Assembly: GCF_040050925.1 (NCBI RefSeq)
Contig: NZ_CP157390.1
Span: 806,001 to 870,000, forward strand
Source: Leifsonia sp. NPDC080035
GTDB lineage: Bacteria; Actinomycetota; Actinomycetes; Actinomycetales; Microbacteriaceae
Length of the DNA stretch: 64,000 bases
Direction of reading: 5' to 3'
The position numbers and the translations under genes were made by a program. This document shows, piece by piece, positions 48,603 through 57,623 of this stretch (positions are counted from its first letter, which is position 1; each line of letters begins with the position of its first letter). The notes beneath the pieces were generated by a model that saw only the letters and a program-made list of their open reading frames with translations, made no database searches and was not told the DNA's origin.

Positions 48603-50882
48603 ATGGATGAGCCCGTCGGGGCCCGCGAGACATCGGCCGACACGACAGAGAACGAGAGCGTCGAGCCGGAAGCCACAGAGATCACTTACGACGAACAGCT
48701 GTACCCGGCCCGCCCGCGCCGGCTCCGCCCGCGGGCGAACCTGCGCAGCGGCAGCATCAGGCGCAACGCCGCCGACCCCCGCGCCGCGAACGGGCTGAAC
48801 CCCGCCTACGTGCAGTGGCTCGTCCGCCAGTCGATGCTGAAGGACGCCGACGTGCTGAGCCGGCAGCTCTCCGGCTCGCCGAGCATGTGGCGGAACCCGT
48901 ACGCGCGCCCGGACGCCCGCCGTGCGGTGTCCGTCTCCGATGTCTGGTTCACCGCCTACCCGATCTCGCTCATCACCCGGCCGGATCAGTCGTTCCTCGC
49001 CGCCCTCGCCGACCCCGAGCTGTGGAAGGTGTTCCAGCGCATCGGCATCACCGGCGTGCACACCGGCCCGGTGAAGCGCGCGGGCGGCATCCGCGGCTGG
49101 CAGGAGACGCCGAGCGTGGACGGCCACTTCGACCGCATCGGCACCCAGATCGACCCGGTCTTCGGCGACGAGCAGACCTTCCAGCGGATGACCGACGTCG
49201 CCGAGGAGCACGGCGGCAGTTTGATCGACGACATCGTCCCCGGCCACACCGGCAAGGGCGCCGACTTCCGGCTCGCCGAGATGGCGTACAAGGACTACCC
49301 GGGCATCTACCACATGGTCGAGATCCCGCCGGACGAGTGGCACCTGCTGCCCGAGGTCCCCGAGCACCGCGACTCGGTGAACCTGGATTCGGCGACGGAG
49401 GCCGCGCTCGCCGAGCGCGGCTACATCATCGGCGAGCTGCAGCGCGTGATCTTCTACGCGCCCGGCGTCAAGGAGACGAACTGGAGCGTGACCGCGCCCG
49501 TGGTGGGCGTCGACGGAGTCACCCGGCGCTGGGTGTATCTGCACTACTTCAAGGAGGGCCAGCCGTCGGTCAACTGGCTCGACCCGACGTTCTCGGGGAT
49601 GCGCCTGGTGATCGGCGACGCGCTGCACTCCCTCGGCGACCTGGGCACCAGCGCCCTGCGACTGGACGCCAACGGCTTCCTCGGCGTGGAGAAGAGCGCG
49701 GAGGGACTCCCCGCCTGGTCGGAGGGGCACCCGCTCTCGCACGCGGCCAACCACGTCATCGCCGGGATGGTGCGCAAGGTCGGCGGGTTCACGTTCCAGG
49801 AGCTGAACCTGACGATCGAGGACATCCGCGACACCGGCGCGGTCGGAGCCGACCTCTCCTACGACTTCATCAACCGTCCGGCGTACCACCACGCGCTCGC
49901 CACCGGCGACACCGAGTTCCTGCGGCTCACGCTGCGCACCTCGCTCGAGCTCGGCGTCGAGCCGGTGAGCCTGGTCCACGGCCTGCAGAACCACGACGAG
50001 CTCACCTACGAGCTCGTGCACTGGGCGACGCTGCACAAGGACGACCTGTACCCGTTCCGGTACCAGGAGCTGACCGGCGGCGAGCTCGCCGAGCTGATCC
50101 GCTCCGAGCTGGTGCAGGCGCTGACCGAGCCCGCCGCCGACTTCAACCTGGTGTTCACGACGAACGGGATCGCCTGCACCACGGCATCCCTCATCGCCGC
50201 GACGCAGGGCCACGCGACGCTCGACTCGATCACCGAGGAGGACGTGCCGAGCATCCGGGACGCGCACCTGCTGCTTGCCGCGTTCAACGCCTGGCAGCCC
50301 GGCGTCTTCGCCCTCTCCGGCTGGGACCTGCTCGGCGCGCTGACGCTGCCCCGCACCGAGGTCGCCGACCTGATCGCCGACGGCGACACCCGCTGGGTGG
50401 AGCGCGGCGCGCACGACCTGCTCGGCATCGCGCCGGAGACCGAGCGCTCGGCCTCCGGGATGCCGCGGGCCCGCTCGCTGTACGGGACGCTTCCCGAGCA
50501 GCTGAAGCGCCGCGACTCGTTCGCGAGCCGGCTGCGCGGCCTGCTGCGCATCCGCTCGCGCTACGGCATCGCGACGGCCCGCCAGATCGACGTGCCGGAC
50601 GTCGCGCATCCCGGGATGCTCGTGCTCGTGCACCAGCTGGAGACGCTGGACGACCACGGCCTGCCGATCGTGCAGCTGACGGTGCTCAACATGACCGGCG
50701 ACGCGGTCGACGGCACGGTGCGCTCCGACGCGCTGCCGCTCGGGGCCACGGTCGTCGACGCGTCGAACGAGCGCGAGGTCTCCGTGGTGGACAACCTCAG
50801 CAGCTTCCCGCTACGGATCGGCCCCTACGGCGCGCGCTTCCTGCTGCTGCGCCGCCCGGAGCCGGACCCCGCGGCGGGCTGA
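48603..50882 (+). CDS. GH13 alpha-glucan enzyme (trehalose-synthase-like)
   Basis: A 759-aa glycoside hydrolase family 13 protein. The catalytic trio is present in order and spacing: nucleophile D355 in LRLDANGF, acid/base E400 in TFQELNL, and D465 in LQNHDE. Conserved region I reads DDIVPGH, lacking the usual Asn before His. A long N-terminal stretch (1-90) is not GH13. Overall it resembles trehalose synthase/glucosyl-transfer members more than amylases, and has no signal peptide, so it acts inside the cell. Substrate unproven. GGGAGGAGAG precedes the ATG. Confidence 0.78.
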   Translation: MDEPVGARETSADTTENESVEPEATEITYDEQLYPARPRRLRPRANLRSGSIRRNAADPRAANGLNPAYVQWLVRQSMLKDADVLSRQLSGSPSMWRNPYARPDARRAVSVSDVWFTAYPISLITRPDQSFLAALADPELWKVFQRIGITGVHTGPVKRAGGIRGWQETPSVDGHFDRIGTQIDPVFGDEQTFQRMTDVAEEHGGSLIDDIVPGHTGKGADFRLAEMAYKDYPGIYHMVEIPPDEWHLLPEVPEHRDSVNLDSATEAALAERGYIIGELQRVIFYAPGVKETNWSVTAPVVGVDGVTRRWVYLHYFKEGQPSVNWLDPTFSGMRLVIGDALHSLGDLGTSALRLDANGFLGVEKSAEGLPAWSEGHPLSHAANHVIAGMVRKVGGFTFQELNLTIEDIRDTGAVGADLSYDFINRPAYHHALATGDTEFLRLTLRTSLELGVEPVSLVHGLQNHDELTYELVHWATLHKDDLYPFRYQELTGGELAELIRSELVQALTEPAADFNLVFTTNGIACTTASLIAATQGHATLDSITEEDVPSIRDAHLLLAAFNAWQPGVFALSGWDLLGALTLPRTEVADLIADGDTRWVERGAHDLLGIAPETERSASGMPRARSLYGTLPEQLKRRDSFASRLRGLLRIRSRYGIATARQIDVPDVAHPGMLVLVHQLETLDDHGLPIVQLTVLNMTGDAVDGTVRSDALPLGATVVDASNEREVSVVDNLSSFPLRIGPYGARFLLLRRPEPDPAAG

Positions 50883-50905
50883 GCCGGTGGTCGTTCGACG
50901 GCCGA

Positions 50906-51163
50906 TCAGCCGACGTGGAGCGAGGCCCCGATCAGGCCGAACGAGACCAGCAGGGAGAGCGCGGTCAGGGCGGTGAATACCGATCCGAGGAGGACGGCCG
51001 CCTTCGCGAGACCGCGGCCGCGACCGGGCGTGGGCCGCATTGCACTCTGAGCCATGCACCCGAGCAGGATCGCGACCGGCGGGAACACGAACACGAAGAC
51101 GAATGCGACGACCGCGAGCGGACTGAGCCGGGCTGCGGGCGCCGAACCGGGAAGAGGAGTCAT
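50906..51163 (-). CDS. Small membrane protein, DUF4190-like
   Basis: An 85-aa protein with two membrane helices (LAVVAFVFVFVFPPVAILLGCMAQ and AAVLLGSVFTALTALSLLVSFGLIG) joined by a short basic loop, the DUF4190 layout. Function unknown. It lies 24 bp from the convergent GH13 gene and downstream of the LuxR regulator on the opposite side. Confidence 0.65.
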   Translation of the reverse strand: MTPLPGSAPAARLSPLAVVAFVFVFVFPPVAILLGCMAQSAMRPTPGRGRGLAKAAVLLGSVFTALTALSLLVSFGLIGASLHVG

Positions 51164-51255
51164 GGCGCGAGAGTACGGCGCCTACGCAACCGACCGGGGC
51201 ACGGCAACCGCACGTCCGTGCGCGACGGCGGGGCGTTCCGCGTTCCTGCGGTCGC

Positions 51256-53820
51256 TCAGACCCTGCCCGCGTAGAAGCGCAGCGCCTGGCGGGTGCTGAC
51301 GTCGAGCTTCCGCATGACGTGGTGGATGTGGCTCTCGACCGTTCGCACGCTGATGACCAGCCGGGCCGCGATCTCCGGGTTGCTGAGCCCGTCGATCGCG
51401 AGCCTGGCCACCTCCCGCTCGCGCTCGCTCAGGGCGTGCGTTGTGGGAGAGAACCGTTCTGTGTGGATGCGGCGCGGCCGGGACTGCGCGAGCAGCCGGC
51501 GCTCGTCGTCGATCGCCTCGCGTGCCCGCTCGCTCTGGCGCCGGTCCGTGAACAGCATGGACGCGGTGCGCGTCGCGGAGAGGGCCAGGCCGACCTGCCC
51601 GGACGACTCGAGTTCGGCGGCCACGCCCAGGAGCGCGTCCGGGTCCTTGGCGTGGTTCGCCAGCACGTACGCCAACCGGTCGACGAGAAGCCGGCCACCG
51701 ATGATGCCGACCCGCTCGACGGCGACGCCGGCCCTGTCCTCCGAGAACTCGATCTCCAGGGAGACCAGGTGGCTGTAACTGGCCGCGTACCGGTTCCCGT
51801 TCGCCCACTCGCGCTCCGCCAGCTCCCAGAGCATGGACGCGGCGGCCGACGGATCCGTGAGCGCCCGCAGCTGCGCCGCCGCCATCACCTTGGCCTGTAC
51901 CGGCAGCGGCCCGTCGTCGAACCGCAGCGCGGCGGCCGCGTTGGCGTAGCGCTCCCCGAGCGCGGCATTACCGCGCCGGATCGCGACGACGGCCGCGGAG
52001 GTGAACAGCATCATCGGGACGGGCGGGGGCACCGGAGGCGGGTCGCCTGCGGCGAACACCGTGTCCAGCACGGCGTCGACGCCCTCGTAGTCGCCGGCGA
52101 CGACGAGGGCCCGGGCGATGGTGGCGCTGTACGCCCTGATCGCGCCGACGTCGAGCTGGCCGCGCGCCTCGTCGAGCCCGCAGAACATGGCGGCGACGGC
52201 CGCATCCAGGGAGCCGAGCGCAATGTCCGCCTCTGCCGCGTAGATCCGCGCCCGATGGGAGGTCCCTTCCGGGTCGATCCGGGTGATCCGAGCGAAGAGC
52301 TGCTTCACCGCGTCGAACTCGCCGCGGGCCAGCTGCAGCAGCATCCTGACCTCGAGCACCCGGACGTGGACCGGGACGGGTCCGTCCACCACCGCCTCGT
52401 CGTCCGGCAGGCCGAGCCCGGCGTGGTCGCCTCCGGTCTGGGCGACGATGGCGACGCGTTCCGCCTGGAGGAGGGGGGCGTAGTCGCCCATCCCCTCGCT
52501 CTGGCTCTCGAGGGAGGCGAGGGCCGCGTCGACGTCGCCGACGATGTAGGCGGTCCAGCGGGCGCGCAGCACCGCGAACTCCGCCCGGTCGGCGGCCTCG
52601 CCGATGTGGGCGTCGGTCTTCGTCATCACCTCCGCGATCGCCGGGTCGGCCGGTTCGGCGTCCAGCAACGTCGACACGAACCGCACCGCCGTCGCCGGCG
52701 ACGGGTCGGCCGTCCACTCCGCGGCCGTCACGATCCGGCGCGCCCGGTCGCGCTCGCGGAGGAGCCGGGCGAGGATGGCGTCGTTCTCGGCCTGCGGGCG
52801 GTGGACGGCCGCCTCGTACGCGAGGATCGCGCCGATCGTGTCCGAGGTGCCCAGCCTGTCGATGATCAGCTCGGTGATCCGCACCCTGCGCACCGCGACC
52901 GGCTGATGGCGGAAGAACTCCACCAGCAGCGGCGGGATCACCGTCACCAGCTGCCTGTCGCCGGACGGGACGAGGGTGATCATCGAGCGCTCTTCGAGCT
53001 GCTCCAGCGCATCCCAGTCCACGAGCCTGCGCACCGTCTCCAGGTCCGCCACACCGACCAGCGCGATCGTCTCCAGCGCATCCCGCGCCGCCGGACCGAT
53101 GTTCTCCAGGTGAACTTCCATCATCGCCGACAGTGCCGGGCTCCACAGGTCGCGCACCGCAGCCCAGCGGCCCTCTTCGTCCCGCTGGATGCGGCCCTCC
53201 CTGAGCGCGACCTCCGCCATGCTCAACGCAAGACCGATGCTGCCGCCCGACTTGGAGTAGAGCCGGCTCATCGTGCCCGACTCGGCCGGGCCGCCGAGGA
53301 CGCCCTCGACCACCTCCTCCAGCTCCTCGAACCGCATGGGGGTCATCTCGACCACGATCACCGGGTCCAGGTTGGACGCGGTGAGGCCGGTCGGCGTGTG
53401 CCGCGCGGCACGGCCCTGCAACCGGGTGCGCACCATCGGCAGGCCGGTCGCGCGGCGGACGGACTCGGCGACGCCCCACGAGGTCTCGTCGAGGTCGTCC
53501 CAGTCGTCGATGAACAGCACCGAGCGCGGGCGCTCGGCACGGTCGAGCAGCGCGCCGGCGGTGACCTGCAGCGTCGAGGTGCCGCGGACATCGCTCGGTG
53601 CCCCCACCCCGGCCAGGTGCATCGCGGCGAACGGCTGCTCGCGCAGGGACGCGACGCCGCGGATGGTGATCGCCGCCCAGCCGTCGTCGCCGAGCCGGTT
53701 CGCGAGCTGCCTCAGGAAGGCGGTCCTGCCGCTCGCGCGAGCCCCGACGACGTCCACACTGGTGCCGGCGGCGACCAGGGCGGCCGCCAGGTCCAGCTCC
53801 TCGCTGCGTCCGGCGAACAC
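51256..53820 (-). CDS. Large LuxR-family regulator with AAA-type ATPase domain
   Basis: An 854-aa LAL/STAND-type regulator. An N-terminal NTPase region (VFAGRSEELDLAAAL, VGARASGRTAFLRQL as Walker A-like loop, SVLFIDDWDDLD as Walker B), a long helical TPR-like middle (about 300-780) and a C-terminal LuxR helix-turn-helix (LSEREREVARLAIDGLSNPEIAARLVISVRTVESHIHHVMRKL). GRT replaces the usual GKT/S, so ATP binding may be altered. Start GTG 53820 follows GGAAGAAGG; the long upstream open frame is a shadow. Target genes are not evident. Confidence 0.88.
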   Translation of the reverse strand: MFAGRSEELDLAAALVAAGTSVDVVGARASGRTAFLRQLANRLGDDGWAAITIRGVASLREQPFAAMHLAGVGAPSDVRGTSTLQVTAGALLDRAERPRSVLFIDDWDDLDETSWGVAESVRRATGLPMVRTRLQGRAARHTPTGLTASNLDPVIVVEMTPMRFEELEEVVEGVLGGPAESGTMSRLYSKSGGSIGLALSMAEVALREGRIQRDEEGRWAAVRDLWSPALSAMMEVHLENIGPAARDALETIALVGVADLETVRRLVDWDALEQLEERSMITLVPSGDRQLVTVIPPLLVEFFRHQPVAVRRVRITELIIDRLGTSDTIGAILAYEAAVHRPQAENDAILARLLRERDRARRIVTAAEWTADPSPATAVRFVSTLLDAEPADPAIAEVMTKTDAHIGEAADRAEFAVLRARWTAYIVGDVDAALASLESQSEGMGDYAPLLQAERVAIVAQTGGDHAGLGLPDDEAVVDGPVPVHVRVLEVRMLLQLARGEFDAVKQLFARITRIDPEGTSHRARIYAAEADIALGSLDAAVAAMFCGLDEARGQLDVGAIRAYSATIARALVVAGDYEGVDAVLDTVFAAGDPPPVPPPVPMMLFTSAAVVAIRRGNAALGERYANAAAALRFDDGPLPVQAKVMAAAQLRALTDPSAAASMLWELAEREWANGNRYAASYSHLVSLEIEFSEDRAGVAVERVGIIGGRLLVDRLAYVLANHAKDPDALLGVAAELESSGQVGLALSATRTASMLFTDRRQSERAREAIDDERRLLAQSRPRRIHTERFSPTTHALSEREREVARLAIDGLSNPEIAARLVISVRTVESHIHHVMRKLDVSTRQALRFYAGRV

Positions 53821-53921
53821 GGTGCCTTCTTCCGTATCGGTGCTTCGGCTGGGACGGAATCTAGTCCTCCCGGTTCGCCGGCGTCTAGGCGTCGCGGCCC
53901 GGCGCCCGCCATACTGTGCCC

Positions 53922-54182
53922 ATGAGCCAGAACACCGACCCCGCGGGCGAGAACGGCTTCGTTCGGTTCCTGAAGCGCAAGTGGCTCGCGATCGTGCTGG
54001 TCGTGCTGCTGCTGGTGGTCGCGATCCAGAACGGCGTCGCGGACGAGACGTCCACGATCCTGCTGCTGTGGGCGCAACTGACGATCCCGACCTGGGCCCT
54101 CGTGCTGATCGTCTTCGTCGTCGGCGGTGTGGTGGGCTGGATCTTCGCGAGGAACCGGGCCGCGCGCCGATCGCGTCGGTGA
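53922..54182 (+). CDS. LapA (DUF1049) domain membrane protein
   Basis: An 86-aa protein with two helices (WLAIVLVVLLLVVAIQNGV and IPTWALVLIVFVVGGVVGWIFA) and NxxxxxTxxLLLWAQLTIP between them, which is the LapA/DUF1049 pattern. In E. coli LapA helps control LPS synthesis, but actinobacterial homologues are uncharacterised. A -10-like CATACT (53910-53915) lies 6 bases before the ATG, suggesting a leaderless message. Confidence 0.8.
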   Translation: MSQNTDPAGENGFVRFLKRKWLAIVLVVLLLVVAIQNGVADETSTILLLWAQLTIPTWALVLIVFVVGGVVGWIFARNRAARRSRR

Positions 54183-54246
54183 TCAGCCGGCCCCGGTGCG
54201 TGTCAACCGCTTGACCGGACGCACGGCTCGGGGTTTCGTGCAGAGC

Positions 54247-54405
54247 ATGATCGCTCTCATCATCATCCTGCTCGTCGTCTGGGCAATCCTGGCAATCCTC
54301 GGCTTCGCCATCAAGGGGCTGCTGTGGCTTGCCATCCTCGGCATCGTGTTCTTCGTGATCACGCTGATCGTGGGCTGGATGCGGCGGGGCGCGAACCGCA
54401 GCTGA
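54247..54405 (+). CDS. Small hydrophobic protein, 52 aa
   Basis: Two close membrane helices (MIALIIILLVVWAILAILGFAI and LLWLAILGIVFFVITLIVGW) and a basic tail RRGANRS. It is 64 bp after the LapA-like gene and may be co-transcribed with it. Small hydrophobic proteins of this form are common in Microbacteriaceae but unnamed. A strong hairpin follows. Confidence 0.6.
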   Translation: MIALIIILLVVWAILAILGFAIKGLLWLAILGIVFFVITLIVGWMRRGANRS

Positions 54406-54412
54406 CATCCGC

Positions 54413-54446
54413 TGTGCGGCGCGGCACTCAGCAGCCGCGCCGCACA
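54413..54446 (+). terminator. Intrinsic terminator-like hairpin
   Basis: 12-bp stem TGTGCGGCGCGG (54413-54424) with CCGCGCCGCACA (54435-54446), extended by one C-G pair, 8-nt loop, following the 52-aa gene. No T run follows. Confidence 0.65.
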
Positions 54447-54502
54447 ATCGGATCGTCGCGAACTGTTGGACAACGCAGGGCGAAGCCGCGACGCTGGGAA
54501 GC

Positions 54503-55540
54503 ATGGCCTACGAACCCTCCCCGACACGTTACGACTCCATGCTCTACCGCCGCACCGGTCGCAGCGGGCTCGATCTGCCCGCCCTGTCGCTCGGTCTCTG
54601 GCACAACTTCGGAGACGACCGCCCGTTCGAGACCCAGCGGGCCATCGTCCGGCGGGCCTTCGACCTCGGCATCACGCACTTCGACCTGGCGAACAACTAC
54701 GGCCCGCCGTACGGCGCGGCGGAGATCAACTTCGGCCGCATCCTGCGCGAGGACCTGCGTCCGTTCCGGGACGAGATCGTCGTCTCCTCCAAGGCGGGCT
54801 GGGACATGTGGCCCGGCCCGTACGGTCAGGGCGGCGGAAGCCGCAAGTACATGCTGGCGAGCCTCGACCAGTCGCTGCAGCGGCTCGGTCTCGACTACGT
54901 CGACATCTTCTACTCGCACCGGCCGGACCCGAGCACGCCGCTCGAGGAGACGATGGCCGCGCTGGACACGGCGGTGCGCAGCGGGAAGGCGCTCTACGTC
55001 GGGATCTCCTCGTACGGCCCGGAGGAGACCCGCCGGGCGGCCGAGATCCTTCGTGACCTGGGCACTCCGCTGCTCATCCACCAGCCGTCGTACTCCATGC
55101 TGAACCGCTGGATCGAGACGGAGGGCCTCCTGGATGCCACCGGCGAGCTCGGCGTCGGCGTCATCGGGTTCACCGCGCTCGCGCAGGGGATGCTGACCGG
55201 CAAGTACCTGAACGGCATCCCGGACGGCTCCCGGGCGAGCGCCGGGACGTCCTTCGACGCGGACTGGCTGACGGACGAGGCGGTGCGCCGGCTGCGCGCC
55301 CTGAACGACATCGCGGCGGCCCGCGGGCAGTCCCTCGCCCAGCTCGCCCTCGCCTGGGCGCTCCGCGACGAGCGCGTCACCTCGCTCGTCATCGGGGCCA
55401 GCAGCGTCGACCAGCTGGAGCAGAACGTCGGAGCCCTCGACAACCTCTCGTTCACCGACGCGGAGCTCGCCGCCATCGACGAGCACGCCGTGGACACCGG
55501 CGTCGACCTCTGGGCGGGCGCGCGCCGCGGGGAGCTCTGA
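54503..55540 (+). CDS. Aldo/keto reductase (L-glyceraldehyde 3-phosphate reductase-like)
   Basis: A 345-aa NADPH-dependent reductase of the YghZ/AKR14 group. The tetrad is visible: Asp and Tyr in HFDLANNYGPPYG, Lys in IVVSSKAGWDMWPGPYG, His in FYSHRPDP. YGPPYGAAEINFGRIL and GWDMWPGPYGQGGGSRKYM are distinctive for the YghZ type, which detoxifies methylglyoxal and reduces L-glyceraldehyde 3-phosphate. A strong 13-bp hairpin ends the unit. Confidence 0.9.
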   Translation: MAYEPSPTRYDSMLYRRTGRSGLDLPALSLGLWHNFGDDRPFETQRAIVRRAFDLGITHFDLANNYGPPYGAAEINFGRILREDLRPFRDEIVVSSKAGWDMWPGPYGQGGGSRKYMLASLDQSLQRLGLDYVDIFYSHRPDPSTPLEETMAALDTAVRSGKALYVGISSYGPEETRRAAEILRDLGTPLLIHQPSYSMLNRWIETEGLLDATGELGVGVIGFTALAQGMLTGKYLNGIPDGSRASAGTSFDADWLTDEAVRRLRALNDIAAARGQSLAQLALAWALRDERVTSLVIGASSVDQLEQNVGALDNLSFTDAELAAIDEHAVDTGVDLWAGARRGEL

Positions 55541-55560
55541 GCGGGACCCTCCCGCTCCCC

Positions 55561-55604
55561 GTGCCCCTCGGCGGCCGCGACGTGGCGCGGGCGCCGAGGG
55601 GCAC
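55561..55604 (+). terminator. Intrinsic terminator
   Basis: 13-bp perfect stem GTGCCCCTCGGCG (55561-55573) with CGCCGAGGGGCAC (55592-55604), followed by GTTGTTGT. Confidence 0.8.
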
Positions 55605-55985
55605 GTTGTTGTCGCTTCTCACCCGGGAAAGCGACGTTTTCCTGCCCCTCGACGCCCGGCGGCGGCAGCCCGTGCGGCAGCGGGCCGGCGTTTACCACCC
55701 CGGGGATGGGGTGTGAATCCCCTGCCGGTCGGGGCGGCGGGGACATAGATTGCGGGCAACGCGCTGGACGCGTCGCGATGCGGATCACGGGTATCGCGTC
55801 TTCCCGGCGCGTGGGGCGGATCCCGGGAGGTCGGCGGAAGCCGGCCGCCCGGGATCCAGCATGCCCCACCCAGCGCGCGGCACGGTCGGCGCACGTGTGA
55901 GTTTCCGCAGTTCTCGTCCAGGCGACTACAGAGGTCCTCTGATTGGCTATCGACTGTTTCCTTGCGCCGGGTAGAAGTGGGGGAC
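55605..55985. promoter_or_regulatory. Non-coding leader before GT-C gene
   Basis: About 380 bp without a convincing gene. It has G-runs at 55700-55740, a 13-bp palindrome CAGAGG-T-CCTCTG (55929-55941) in a locally A+T-richer stretch, and the Shine-Dalgarno-like GTGGGGG just before ATG 55986. The palindrome is a candidate operator. Confidence 0.4.
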
Positions 55986-57557
55986 ATGAGCGCGCTGACC
56001 GAGTCGGGCCGCAGGCCCGCGGAGGACGTCGAAACCCCGGCCGAACCGCTCGCGGCGGTCCGACCGTGGACGATCGCGGTCACCTTCGGTCTGGTGGCGC
56101 TCGTGGTGTGCGCGGCGGGCAGCTGGATCCCGTCCCTCTGGGGAGACGAGGCGACGACGCTGCTCTCGGCGCAGCGCCCAGTGGGCAGCCTGCTGGCGAT
56201 GCTGACGCACGTGGATGCGGTGCACGGCCTCTACTACCTCGGGATGCACGGCTGGATCCGGCTGGTCGGCGAGAGTGCGTTCGCGCTCCGGTTCCCGAGC
56301 GCGGTCGCGATCGGGCTCGCCGTCGCCGGGATGACGCTCCTCGCCGGCAGGCGCGGCGGGCCGGCCGCCGCGGTCGTCGCCGGGATCGTGGGCTGCGTCC
56401 TCCCCCGGCTCACCTACGCGGGCGAGGAGACGCGCTCGTTCGCCCTCACCGCGGCCGCGGCGGTGTGGCTGACCCTGCTGCTCGTGTGGCTCGCGGACGG
56501 TCGCGGCCGGACCGCGACGGCGGGGGTGCGCCGCGCCTCCTGGATCGGATACGGCGTCGGGGTCGCTGCGACCTCGTACCTCTTCCTCTACTTCTCGACG
56601 ATGCTCCTCGCGCACCTGGTGCTGCTGCTCGCGACGCGCACCGCGCGGCGCACCGTCCGTGCCTGGGCGATCGCGGCCGGCGCCGCCATCGCGTCCTTGA
56701 TCCCGCTCGCGGTGCTCGCCTTCCTCGAGCGCAGCCAGATCGGCTACCTGGGCAGCGAACCGTCCGACCCGCTCGGCGCCCTCTACACGCCGTGGTTCAG
56801 CACGCCCTGGGTGGCGGCCGTCGCCTGGGCGCTCGTCCTGCTCGCCATCGGCTCCGCGATCAGGACGTGGCGCCGCTCCGGCGGAGGCGCCCTGCCGTTC
56901 TCGACGGCGTGGGTGGCCGCCGCGTGGCTCGTGGTCCCGACCGGTTCGATGCTCCTGCTCAACCTGATCGTCCCGATGTGGACCGCGCGCTACTCGACCT
57001 TCGCCGCGCCCGCGGCCGCGCTGCTCGTGGCCGAAGGTCTGCTCGTCCTCGGTCGCCTCATCGCCGGCCGCTGGCGGCTGCCGGTGGCGGCGGCGACCGG
57101 CGCCGGCGTCCTGGCCTTCGTGGCGGTCTGCACGCCGGTCTACCTGCTCCAGCGCGGCCCGTACGCGAAGAACGACTCCGACTGGTCGGAGGTGAGCGCG
57201 GCGATGGCCGCGCATGCGCAGCCGGGCGACGCCGTCGTGTTCGACGAGTCGACGAAGCCGTCCGCGCGTCCGCGACTGGCGATGCACACCTACCCGGACG
57301 GATTCGCGGAGGTGCGGGATGTGACGCTGGCGACGCCGTTCGCGCGGAACGTCGGCTGGGCGGACCGCGCCTACTCGGTCACCGCCGCCGCCGAGCGCGG
57401 CCGCTTCGACGGCGTGAGGCGGGTCTGGCTGGTGGAGAACGACATCGACGGCGACCTCAGCAGGTACGGCATGGCCGAGCTGGAGGCGATCGGCTTCGAG
57501 GAGACCGGGCTGATGGTCCCGACCCATCGCACGATGCTCATCGAGCTGAGCCGGTGA
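55986..57557 (+). CDS. GT-C fold membrane glycosyltransferase (GT39/PMT-like)
   Basis: A 523-aa protein with about 10-11 membrane helices and a soluble C-terminus. The first extracellular loop has SWIPSLWGDEATTLLSAQRP, whose Asp-Glu is the GT-C acidic motif, then HGLYYLGMHGWIRLVGESAFALRFPSAVA. GT-C enzymes use polyprenyl-phosphate sugars to glycosylate lipids, polymers or proteins outside the cell. The acceptor is unknown; nearby polysaccharide genes suggest an envelope glycan. Confidence 0.82.
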   Translation: MSALTESGRRPAEDVETPAEPLAAVRPWTIAVTFGLVALVVCAAGSWIPSLWGDEATTLLSAQRPVGSLLAMLTHVDAVHGLYYLGMHGWIRLVGESAFALRFPSAVAIGLAVAGMTLLAGRRGGPAAAVVAGIVGCVLPRLTYAGEETRSFALTAAAAVWLTLLLVWLADGRGRTATAGVRRASWIGYGVGVAATSYLFLYFSTMLLAHLVLLLATRTARRTVRAWAIAAGAAIASLIPLAVLAFLERSQIGYLGSEPSDPLGALYTPWFSTPWVAAVAWALVLLAIGSAIRTWRRSGGGALPFSTAWVAAAWLVVPTGSMLLLNLIVPMWTARYSTFAAPAAALLVAEGLLVLGRLIAGRWRLPVAAATGAGVLAFVAVCTPVYLLQRGPYAKNDSDWSEVSAAMAAHAQPGDAVVFDESTKPSARPRLAMHTYPDGFAEVRDVTLATPFARNVGWADRAYSVTAAAERGRFDGVRRVWLVENDIDGDLSRYGMAELEAIGFEETGLMVPTHRTMLIELSR

Positions 57558-57623
57558 GCCCGGAATCGACGCGCTCCGAGCGGGGCCGCTGCGTGACCCT
57601 GCGGGGTGCGTAAGCTCGAACGC

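Noticed and set aside
53821..54504. Upstream extension of the LuxR regulator frame
   Set aside because: It runs antisense through the LapA-like and 52-aa genes and loses protein character; GTG 53820 has a good ribosome binding site.
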